In this document: positions 35,117 through 44,437 of the stretch, in pieces | Position numbering within the stretch: the first letter of the stretch is position 1 | Layout of the letters: each line of letters begins with the position of its first letter | DNA from: Amorphophallus konjac | Taxonomy: Eukaryota > Streptophyta > Magnoliopsida > Alismatales > Araceae | Length of the DNA: 64,000 nucleotides | Direction of reading: 5' to 3' | NCBI GenBank assembly: GCA_022559845.1 | Contig: CM040128.1 | Span: 270,698,698 to 270,762,697 of the forward strand | Program-made: the position numbers and the translations under genes | The notes under the pieces: generated by a model | The model's input: the letters and a program-made list of their open reading frames with translations, nothing else | Told to the model about the DNA's origin: nothing | Database searches by the model: none

Positions 35117-35999
35117 CATGGTCAGTCCCTAGCCCGGATGAGAAAGGAGGAGGGTTTGCATTAGGTTGACAACCAGTAGTAAAATTTTGTCACATCTACT
35201 ACATGAATTCTGATCTAATTACATTTTGTGCTAATGTTAGGGTGTCCCTTGGAAGCATCGTGTTACATCAGAACCCATATGGAATGATAAGTGAGTAAGG
35301 GCTAGCTAGGGCGTTTGACGCGTTGCAATGGCACCCGATTGCGGTGTCAAATAGGCAAGGGTTCCCATGTGGGGTTGGATGATCACAGGTAAAGAAGCTA
35401 GTCCACAAGTATAGGATCCGTCTAGCTACTTGGAATATAAGAACTTTAACGGGCAAGAGTTTAGAGTTAGTTAAGTTAATGAATGATAGGAGGGTTACCA
35501 TACCTCGCATACGAGAAACCATGTGAAAAGGGCAAAAAGCTAAAGATATTGATGGATTTAAAATTTGGTATGCTGGTAATAGTAACTCTAGAAATGGTGT
35601 TGCTACAGTAATAAATAAAAACTTAAAAGATAGAGTTGTAGAAGTTAATAGATTAGGGGATATACTTATTTTAATTAAACTTATCTTAGGTACAAATATT
35701 TTAAATATAATTAGTGCATATGCACCTCAAGTAGGATTAGAAGAGAGCATTAACAAATAATTTGGGAGACTATGGATAATGTGATCTAAAATATCCCTAG
35801 TGGAGAGAGAATCTTTGTTATAGGAGATCTTAATGGTCATGTGGGCAAGAATAATAGAGATTATGAGAGAAGCTATGGAGGATTTATTTTTTACAATAGA
35901 AATGATATGGGTTATACTATTCTTGATTTTGCCATGGCCTACGATCTAGCAATTGCTAATACATTCTTTAAGAAGAGGGACGAACACTTAATAACATAC
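35117..35999 (+). mobile_element. RTE-type LINE, segment 1 (5' part and endonuclease)
   Basis: Encodes an APE-type endonuclease. RIRLATWNIRTLTGKSLELV (35416 on), RETMW, FKIWYAGNSNSRNGVATV, ILNIISAYAPQVG and FVIGDLNGHVGKNN follow in the canonical order, with the D-N catalytic pair of GDLNGHVG intact. Stops at the TGA after RETM (near 35523) and at TAA near 35758 inactivate it. The domain is cut after HLITY at 35999 by element D and resumes at 39784 with KSGTHISQIDYFL, so the reading is continuous across the insertion. The exact 5' end near 35117 is a guess from the change out of copia gag. Confidence 0.8.
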
Positions 36000-36368
36000 T
36001 GTAGATGTTTAATCTACCCACCCCAAACTAGCAAGTAATAGGCATGAGCATGAAATAGCATCAAATCAAAGGGGCGATGAAGATATATAAATGGACCGTG
36101 ATCGGCACCAAGGTTAACAGCACACAAAGGACTAAGGAAAGGGTAATGATATGTGCTGCGTACCTTGGAAAAGGAGATAGAAAACGTGGCCAAAGAAGAG
36201 ACCACTAAGACTTGATCGCGCTTGACAAACGGGGTACGGGAACATACGTGGGTTGCACCTCCTCACCTTCCAACAGGCCAGAAGACAAGGGCCTCACGTT
36301 CTTCTTACTCTCCTGCAAATCAAAGACAAAGAAACAAGGGAAAACCCATTAGAAACATGTAAGTGTAG

Positions 36369-37519
36369 TGTACCTGCCCAAGATCCAGATACCGGGAAAG
36401 GAATCCAATACTATTCGAATCTTGGCCCACCGCCCACGAGCCGGAGGACTCAGAAGGGCTAAAAGGATAGGTGTGATGTACACAGAAATAGGAAATAAAG
36501 TAAGACAACAGATATAATAACAGAAATAAATACTCTAACTACAACAGAGTCCAGTCCAACAGAAAGTACAGTCTAAGGCAGAAGAACATACCCAACACCG
36601 GGTGAACACCCGGCCTGGCGAGCTGGCAACTAAGAACCTGCACGCAACGCCCTCTAACCTCGAGGAAGAACCGCCGCACCTGAAAAGTACGGGTGAATCT
36701 CCTGTCACTGGCTCAGTAGGGGTCCCGCGGAACCCCAACCGAAAATAACGGCGGCACGGAAAGTAGCAACTACAGCTAGAACAACAGTAACAGCAGGAAC
36801 AACAAAACACGGTGGCTGGTAAAACCTTGGCTCTACAGCTACCCCCACTACCAGAAAAAGCGGGATTACAGACAGAAATTTGTGACAGAAATTTTTGTCT
36901 GAAATTTGTGACGGATTAATTTCTGTCTGAAATATGCAACTACACACGGAATTTCAGACGATACTACACACGGAAAATATTCCGTGTGAAATTTCAGACA
37001 GAATTTGTGACGGATTAATTAAACTATTCGAAATTTGTAACCAAGAATTTGTGACGGCCGACTCCGTCTGAAATTTGTCTGAAGTCCGTTACAAAGGTGT
37101 TTTGTGACGGATTTTCAGACAGATTTCAGACGGATATGGCCGTCTGAAATCCCGCCTTTTCTGGTGGTGCCCTACTGAGCTAGTGATAGGAGGCTCACCC
37201 ATACGTTTCGGGTGCAACGGTTCTTCCTCGAGGTTCGAGGGTGCTGCGCGGAGGTTCTTAGTTGCCAGCTCGTTGGGCTGAATGTTCACTCGGTGTTGGG
37301 TACGTTCTTCTACCTTAGAGTGTACTTTCTGTTGGACTGGACTCTGTTGTAGTTAGATTATTTATTTCTGTTATTATATCTATTGTCCTGCTTTATTTCA
37401 TATTTCTTTGTACCCCCACACTTCTTTTTAGCCCTTCCGAGTCTCGGCTCGTAGACGGCGGGTCAGGATTCGAACGGTATCGGGTTCCTTTCTCGGTATC
37501 CGGATCTTGGGTCGCTACA
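36369..37519. mobile_element. Element G: palindromic LTR derivative with U5 ends at both termini
   Basis: Starts TGTACCTGCCCAAGATCC and ends GGATCTTGGGTCGCTACA. The left 360 bp or so is the inverted, about 85% similar counterpart of the right 345 bp. Both arms are the 3' (U5) end of an LTR related to element E (shared TTCTGTTGGACTGGACTCTG). Perfect TGTAG duplications flank it (36364-36368, 37520-37524), so it integrated as one unit. About 120 bp of further LTR sequence and a CACTA MITE fill the loop. No coding sequence. Confidence 0.75.
36846..37169. mobile_element. CACTA-type MITE (324 bp)
   Basis: Inverted ends CACTACCAGAAAAAGCGGG and (reverse complement of the right end) CACCACCAGAAAAGGCGGG, with a 3-bp CCC duplication on each side. 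The interior carries repeated AAATTTGTGACGG subterminal motifs. No ORF. Confidence 0.85.
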
Positions 37520-37524
37520 TGTAG

Positions 37525-37761
37525 CATCCATCCCGTATGCATAAATTGACGTGAAAGATTGAGAGAGAACGTACCGGGAGACGGTTTTTAACCCCTGTAA
37601 ACGGGTGTAAAAGATAGGTGTGTGTATTGTGAATGTTTATGAATAAAAAGAATGAAATAACACGTAGCAGGGCTGCGAAAAACGATGATGCAAAATGCAA
37701 GAAAATGCTGAAACAATGCAAAAATTGCATACTGTGTGAAAACAGAGAAAGTAGGAGCAGT
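37525..37761 (-). other. Element D sequence between nested insertions
   Basis: Solo-LTR sequence between G and the LINE tail; nothing else recognised. Confidence 0.4.
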
Positions 37762-37815
37762 GAACGGACTCCCTTGTTTACCCCCTTGCAAGTATTACCT
37801 TTCAGTTAAAAAAAA
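37762..37815 (+). mobile_element. 5'-truncated LINE tail
   Basis: GAACGGACTCCCTTGTTTAC through CTTTCAGTT and an A-run repeats the last 57 bp of the LINE at 1-780. It is a severely 5'-truncated retroposition product. A convincing target duplication was not found. Confidence 0.65.
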
Positions 37816-37864
37816 TGAAATAGAACGAGAAAGAGAGCCTTTGATCATAGGAAATTGAAGCTAA

Positions 37865-38806
37865 TCTATATTATACATATAAAAGAAAACGACGATTCTT
37901 TTCCGCCGGTTTATTTACGGTCAAGTGGTCTCCGGTTGGGATCCTTCGGCCGTATTAACTCAGGCCGGCGTTTTTCGAGTTTTTATTTTTAAAATCCAAC
38001 TGAATACAATTTGGCAGAAGAAAAAATAATAAAATAAGTGAGAATTGTATTATTGGCGTTTGCAGACATCGATAAAAAGTGGAATTCATAACCGGTGATA
38101 ACGTATTCGACATGGCTTTATTTATCTACGTATCTATCTATACTATACATAGAAGAGAAAACGGTGATTTTTTTCACCGATTTATTGGGATGTCGAGTTG
38201 ATTTTGTGTTATTTTTTAGGTTGGTTCGATTTGATTTTATCATGGAGCGATTTTCATTCTGTTTCTTATGTAAAATATTAAAACTTATATCTATGACTAC
38301 TCTATGTCACTGTATTAAAACCCAGAACCCTATCCTCTTAAAGGGTGATTTTTTTCCACCGATTTATTGGGACGTCCGGTTCATTTTGTGTTATTTTTCT
38401 GGTTCGTTCGATTTGGGAATGTTTTTATATATTCTAAGGGCAATAGTAGGAATGCAAATCTTATTATCATGAACTATAAATTATTTAGTGTCTTTATATG
38501 TTAAATTGTTAAAAAATATTTAAAATCGATGAATTATGTCTAATATTTTATAATTATATTTGTCAAGATTTTAAATTTTTGAATCTATCTAATTTAAGAG
38601 TTTGATTCTTTTGAGTTTGTCGACTTTAAAAATTAAATTCACATTTCACTCAATCGTCTTCAAATATTTTTACTTATAAAATGTAATTTTACTTTGAACT
38701 TTAAAAATTAATATGACTAATATATTGACAAAATTTGATCAAATGTATTTTTATGATATATATTTTTTTAATTTTTATTACGCACGTAGAGCGTTTCTTT
38801 GACTAG
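37865..38806 (+). mobile_element. Small non-autonomous Helitron (942 bp)
   Basis: Starts TCTATATTATACATATAAAA after an A, and ends ACGC-loop-GCGT hairpin plus TTTCTTTGACTAG before a T, as expected for Helitrons. A second start-like sequence (TCTATACTATACATAGAAGA) lies at 38137, and two CACCGATTTATTGGGA blocks (38174, 38356) follow. This may be two overlapping family members sharing one 3' end. No Rep/helicase. Confidence 0.6.
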
Positions 38807-39778
38807 TACTTCCCTGGACAGGTTGGGGTCGAAGAAACGAGTTGACGATGCGGCATGACTTCGCCCCGAACCGAAGAAGCGCCCCCCTTCGCGCACTACG
38901 AACAAGCGACTATATATAGAGTGCAGGAAACCCTAGGGTTGAAATCAGAGATAAACTCCCAAAAATAGGGGATATATGTGAATAAAACTTGAGTTAATAT
39001 CAAGGATAATACCCTAGGATGGTAATAGTCGAGCTGGACGGATATCTCCATCGAAAACGGCGCAAGATAGTGCTCCCGGAGAGTCCTCGGGTGAAGAAAA
39101 CAGAGCCACGGGTGTGCAGGACTCTGCTCCGAGAACGCGGTTGGTCGATCAACCGCTTCTTCAGAACGCGATTATTCTAGAACCGCGACTATAAGAAGTC
39201 AATCTGGAGTCGACGCAGGAGGCCCACGAGGTCGACGCACCTACAGAAGCTCGGGAGAGGAGATTTTGAGAATGCAGTTTTATGGAAACCGTGGCCTCAT
39301 GGTCGCAGTTTCCATCAAACCGCGGCCTTGCCAATTATTTTAAAACAAACTAATAAAAAAATAAAATATAAAAAATGGCTGAACGCGATCGTATAGGAGA
39401 CCGCGATATGATGATCGCGGTCTCATATAAGACCGCGACCTGGGTGAAATAATAATAAAATAAAAAATAAAAAGGGTGAACACGGTATCCTTGCAGACCG
39501 CGTTCTCGTGAACGCGACCTGACAGGAGACCGCGTTTAGAGGCTGCGTAGGATTGCGCCGGCCGGGCATCCGATCGACCCTTCGAACGGCACGAAAGTGA
39601 CCCGAAAGTAGGGAAATCGAAGTGAAAAGACTCCAAAGCTCGATGGGCTCGAAAAATAATCAAGAAACTGGCTCGAAATACGGTCAAAGAAGACTCCAAA
39701 ATAATGGATAATTCAGAGCATCATGAAGGGTGAATAAGAGAGATAACTCAACTTATAGGCTTAAAACGGGTGTCAACA

Positions 39779-40914
39779 TATACAAGAGTGGAACACATAT
39801 AAGTCAAATCGACTATTTTCTTATTAGGAAGGTCGATAGAGTTTATGTAAAGATTGCAAAGCCATTCTTAGAGAGAATCTACCCCCTTAACATAGGTTGT
39901 TAGTAATAGATGTCATTATCTCAAATTCAAAAGAAAGATCATTATAAATAACTGTCCTAAGATTAAATGGTGGAATTTAAAAAATAAAAAAATAACAATA
40001 TTTAAAAATCATCTAGTAAAGGAAAAGATTTGAAATTTAGAACAAGAAACTAATATAATGTGAAATAATGTTACAAATTATATAAAGAGTATAGCAAAAT
40101 GACTCTTAGGCGAGTCTAAAGGTAAAAAGAATTTAGAAAAAGAGGCTTGGTAGTCGAGTGAGGAAATCTAAAATACCGTTAGAGCAAAAAAGAGTGATTT
40201 AAAGCTTGACAAACTAACAAAAATAATCAAACCCTAGAAACTTATAAAATAGCTAAAAAGAGGGCTAATAAAATAGTTAGTGAAACTAAATCAAAGGTAT
40301 CTGAAGAATTGTATAATAAATTAGGAATCCGAGAGGGTGAAAAAGATATATTTAAACTTGCTAAATTAAGAGAAAGGAAAACTAGAGTTCTAGATCATGT
40401 TCGTTGCATAAAGGTGAAGATCAAAGAGTTCTAACTAAAGACCCTGAGATTAAAGAGAGGTGGTATAGTTATTTTCAGAAATTACTTAATAGAGATTGCG
40501 TCAAATATTTCTCTTTAGAAGGTGTCCAAGAGTCAACAAGATTTGATAAATATCAGTATTTCAGGCGTATTAAGATGTCAGGAGTGAATGATACTTTAAG
40601 AAAAATAAAAGTGGGTAAGGTCTTAGGACCAAGTGATATACCTATTGAAGTATGGAAAGGCCTAGGAGACATTGGTATTAAGTGGTTAACTAAATTTTTT
40701 AATAAAATTTTTAAGGAACAGAGAATGCCAGAAGATTGGAGAAAAAGTATTGTAATTCTTTTCTATAAAAATAAAGAAAATATTCAAAGCTGTAATAATT
40801 ATCGTGAAATTAAGCTTATGAGTCATACTATGAAACTTTGGTAAAGAATAATCGAAAAACATCTTCGATGTATGACTACTATATCAGAAAATCAGTTTAA
40901 TTTTATATCGAATA
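39779..40914 (+). mobile_element. RTE-type LINE, segment 2 (end of endonuclease, start of reverse transcriptase)
   Basis: Opens with the last endonuclease motif (SQIDYFL, catalytic D-H region) and continues through a linker with several stops. From 40404 a clean 146-codon frame follows, with the RTE pattern FQKLLNRD, KVGKVLGPSDIPIEVWKGLG, MPEDWRKSIVILFYKNK and NNYREIKLMSHTMKLW (RT blocks 0 and 1), then ENQFNFISNR. It is interrupted by the SINE-like insertion at 40915; the frame continues at 62930. Confidence 0.82.
40902..40914. repeat. Target-site duplication of the SINE-like insertion, left copy
   Basis: TTTATATCGAATA; the right copy TTTATACCGAATA is at 62917-62929 with one mismatch. Confidence 0.75.
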
Positions 40915-40975
40915 GGAGGGACCCGAGATCGAGTCTGGGGGGGGGGGGGGGGGGGGGCTTACCCGGCTCACATTT
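40915..40975 (+). mobile_element. SINE-like retroposon H, left part
   Basis: Begins GGAGGGACCCGAGATCGAGT, then a run of about 21 G. It is cut by element E (TSD CATTT at 40971-40975) and continues at 62782-62916 to an A-tail; about 196 bp in all. Flanked by 13-bp duplications. Confidence 0.55.
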
Positions 40976-41315
40976 TGTAATGCCCCGGATTTTTCGGATC
41001 CTTCTTCTCGGGTCCCGGATCTGCGTTTCTGGTATATCTGGCTCCGTTGTGTCCGAAATGATGTTTCGGACATCTTTCGTGTTCGGATCGGTGCGATCCG
41101 GAGTCGTTTCGGAGGCCCGGAGGCGTTCCGCGGCTTTTTCCGCGTGTGTTTTTCCGATTCCCGGCGTGGGTTTCGGCTTTCCCTTCGGAACCTCGTTGCG
41201 GGTGAACCGGGCCGTTCACCAGGGCGCGAGTGGTACCGTTGCGATCGGTGCGTTCCGAGGATCGCGAGGGTGTGATTTTCTATTTTTCTGGATTTTTCCG
41301 ATTTTCCGGATTTCC

Positions 41316-41324
41316 CTATAAATA
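41316..41324 (+). promoter_or_regulatory. TATA box of element E 5' LTR
   Basis: CTATAAATA preceded by GC-rich U3 and followed within 20-90 bp by pyrimidine-rich sequence. The same box is in the 3' LTR (49483-49491) and, inverted, in the interior (46128-46136). Confidence 0.7.
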
Positions 41325-42099
41325 GCTTTTCTCTCTCTCCCCTCTCATTTCTCATTTCTCTCCCTCTCTCTTCTCACGCTCTCTCCTCTCTCCCTCTCTC
41401 TCCGGCGGCCGACGGGGCGGAGTACGGGCGAGGCGGGGACGGCGCGGGCGAGGCGCGGGCGAGGATGGATGAGGATCGAGGCGGTGGAGGCGCGTGGAAG
41501 CTCGGCCGTGGGTTCGTGGAACGGCGAGGCTTCAACGGCGTTTTCGGCGTGGATTAGTCGCTTCGGCGCACGGTTTCTTCGGTGGAGGTAGGGTGACGGA
41601 ACACCACTGCGTTCTGCTCGTTTCCCCTGCCATTGCACGTCGTTCGGCGCGGAAACAGCTGTGTTTGGGTCCGTTCTAGCGAAACTGTGGTTTTGTGGGT
41701 TTCGTAGGGTCGGTCGGGAAACGGCGACGGTTTCCAGATCGGTTACTGTCAACGGATTCCTTGGGGCGAGAGCGTTCTTTTCCCCCTGATTTCGTCTCGA
41801 TTGGTGGTCCCGTTGGACCGGTAGAGCTCCGAGAAGCTCGGTAACCCTTTTCGGGTAACTTCGGTAGAATCGCTCGTTTCTCGCGATTCGTGCGTCGTTT
41901 TGACTCCGGTCGGAGTCCATGTGATTGCCAGGGTGGTTGTGGTTGTATCCCCTTCGTTTCGGCACGAACGGGGCGTGGAAAGGCTACGATCGGGAGACCC
42001 CCTGGGTTTACCCGCCGTGATGGTTGGGCGGTCGAACCGGGCCCGTCCATCGCGAGGGCGGTTGCCTTTGGCCCGTTCATTTTCTCTTGGTTTTGGGGT

Positions 42100-42510
42100 T
42101 GTGCGGTCGCACGATAGACCGCACATCTGATGTGCGGCCAGGTGAGAACCGCATGTCTCCCCCATGGACGGTTGGTACCCAGCCGTCTGTCCTTCCGTGG
42201 GCTTGTGCGGCCAGGAGCTGACCGCATATCCCAGTTGACCCTTGGTCAACAGTTTAGTGTCGGTTGGGTTGTGCGGTTTGGTCAAAACCGTTTTGACCGG
42301 CACTGGAGTAGGTCGGTTAGGTTGTGCGGACGATCCTTGGCCGCACATCCCCTTGGGCGGTCCAGCCCTAACCGTCCATCCTCCATTTGGGGTTAGTCCG
42401 ATTAGAGCCTTGTGCGGCTCCTGCCTGACCGCATGTCTTTTTGAGCGGCTGTGCCCTAGCCGCACATCCCTTGAGCGGCCCAGGGAGAACCGCACATGTG
42501 CCAGTCTAAC
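42100..42510. repeat. GTGCGG / CCGCAC inverted-motif cluster in element E LTR
   Basis: About ten short units in which TGTGCGG(N) is followed 10-25 bp later by (N)CCGCACAT or CCGCATAT, interspersed with CGGTC/GACCG variants. Copies lie in the inverted arm and 3' LTR, and an analogous cluster in the F LTR (52380-52945). Confidence 0.8.
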
Positions 42511-44416
42511 CCGGTGTTTCTGTTTTGACCGATTCGAGTCCCGGGTGTGTGGTTCTCGAACCACGTGCCGACCCGTGGCCTGACGGATGTTGTGCACGTC
42601 GTTGGGGCCAGGTGTCGTGGTACGTTGGAGTCCCGGATGTAGAGTTCCCGACTCGTGTCACCGTGCGTTGACGTGTGTCATCGGTTTCTCCGAAAAGCGA
42701 TCCCCGAGTGGGTCCTGTGTGAGGCCTTGGGCTGCGAGCCCAGTCGTCCAGTCTGGGGCTGGAGGCTTCCCTCTTTTCCTTGAGTTGGGCTGCAGCTTGG
42801 TGGTGTGCAAGTTGCCTTGGGAATCGTGCTTCTGTGTTTTCCGTGTGGCCCGTGTGAGTGGCCTTTGTCCCTTGCGTTCCCTTCTCAAGGGAATGGTCTT
42901 GGCAACTCGTGTGTTGTCTCGGTATTCGTGATATCGTGGTTTTGGACCTAGAGCTTGGACTAGATTGACGGCCTTGTGCTGTTGCGTACAACGGTCTTGA
43001 CCCCGAGTCTTGCGACTCAAGGACCGTTGGCTGTAGTGTGTCTAGAGGACTGTCCAGAGCCCAGTGACTTAGCGTCACTTGGGTTTTCTCGACTCTCGCG
43101 CAGGGTGTGTGCGCGGCCGTGGACTGTGAGTCCCGTTTCTTCTCCGACTGTGGTCATCGTGCGACGGTGCTAGTACGTGGGATGGTCCCCGTACTTTGTC
43201 GGATGCGGACGTTGTTTTCCGTTGACTTGAGAGTCTACTCCTTCAGTGACCCTCCACTAGTCGTAGCCCACCAGTACGCGTGTGCTGGTCGCACCAGGGA
43301 GTGGTGTACGGGCTTACCCTTAGAGGCGGTTTGTGGACCGGTTGCCGTCGGGCCCCACGTCTTGCAGCCAGAGTCCGGCTGAGGGGAAAACCGGTCAGAG
43401 GACCAGACCAGGGACGCGCGGTCTGTGTGTGCACACGTGGTTGGGGGCGGTTGGACCCACGTCGACGGGCGTGACCCCAGCTAGTCACTTGTTTGTGGTT
43501 ACTTGTACGGTGTTCGTGCCTTTGGTAGGAGCTACCACGTCAGGCAGTTCACTTGCGGTGCGGTGTAAGACGTCAGGGGACGCTACCGGCTGTGCTTCTA
43601 GTGGGTGGTACTCCTGTCGAGTACGGAGTGACAGACTATCAGTTTCCGTGATTTCGACCTTCGGGTTTTCGGTCGTGTTGACCGTTGAGTTCGGTTGTTT
43701 CGCCGTGGCGCGTGTGTTGGTTTTCGCGCCAAGGGTCTAATGCTAGTGGCTTTACCGAGGTTGGGTCTTGTTGTGCGGTACCCGCGATCGGATGGTCGGG
43801 GTCGCACCTTGGACAGCGTGTCCAGGTCGGCTGTGTCCGAGGGACAGGCCTCTACGGCGTGGTTGCCGTGTGTTGTTACTTTGGTAGGCAGTACTAGCGT
43901 GGTTTGGTAGCTTCGTCTGTGTGATCGAGGTGTGCCTTCTGGTACAGTAGGAGTAGCTGTAGTGCCGAGTTTTTGACCGGCCACCGGTTTGCTGTTCCTG
44001 CTGTAGTTGTAGCTCTCCTTTCCGCTACCGCCGTTGTTTCCGGTTGGGGTTCCGCGGGATCCCTGCTGAGTCTCTGTTTTGGAGACTCATTCCCTGCTTT
44101 TCAGGTGTAGCGGTTCTTCCTCGCGGTTCGAGGGCGCGGAGCGGAGGTCCTTAGTTGCCAGCTTGCCGGGCAGAGTGTTGACTTGGCATGTGGTACGTTT
44201 TTACTGCTTTAGACTGTACTTTCTGTTGGACTGGACTCTGTTGTAGCTGTTGCTGTTCTTTCTTTCAGCTTGTCGTTGGTTGTCCTGCTTTATTTCCTAT
44301 TTCTTTGTGCCTCCACACTCCTTTTAGCCCTTCCGAGCCCTCCCGGCTCGTGGGCGGCGGTGCGAGTCTCGGGTTATCGGGCCTTCCCGGTAATCGGATT
44401 CTCGGGTCGTTACAGC

Positions 44417-44428
44417 TGGTATCAGAGC
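44417..44428 (+). other. Element E primer-binding site
   Basis: TGGTATCAGAGC, two bases after the 5' LTR. It is a full match to the initiator methionine tRNA end used by F and A. Confidence 0.9.
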
Positions 44429-44437
44429 CAAGTTGTA

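Larger units (their letters stand above)
36000..39778 (-). mobile_element. Element D: solo LTR of a Ty3-type element, with nested insertions
   Basis: On the minus strand it starts TGTTGACACCCGTTTTAAGC and ends AAACATCTACA. It is flanked by CATAC (35995-35999) and TATAC (39779-39783), one mismatch. Joining the flanks restores the LINE reading frame exactly, which fixes the boundaries. Without the nested insertions it is about 1.7 kb. No internal region or second LTR is present, so it is a solo LTR left by recombination. It contains TATATATAG near 38911 and repeated GACCGCG/CGCGGTC motifs (39150-39545). Confidence 0.75.
40976..44414 (+). repeat. Element E 5' LTR (3439 bp)
   Basis: From TGTAATGCCCCGGATTTTTC to CTCGGGTCGTTACA. 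TATA box CTATAAATA at 41316-41324 with a CT-rich stretch just downstream. Many open frames on both strands come from high GC and are not genes. Confidence 0.95.

Noticed and set aside
38930..38945. Telomere-like AAACCCTAGGG
   Set aside because: A single occurrence, not an array.
41345..42597. Long overlapping frames (206 and 282 codons, minus) in element E LTR, repeated at 44855-46107 and 49512-50662
   Set aside because: They lie in LTR sequence, have low-complexity Arg/Pro/Thr composition without any domain, and frames are equally open on the other strand, as expected in GC-rich DNA.
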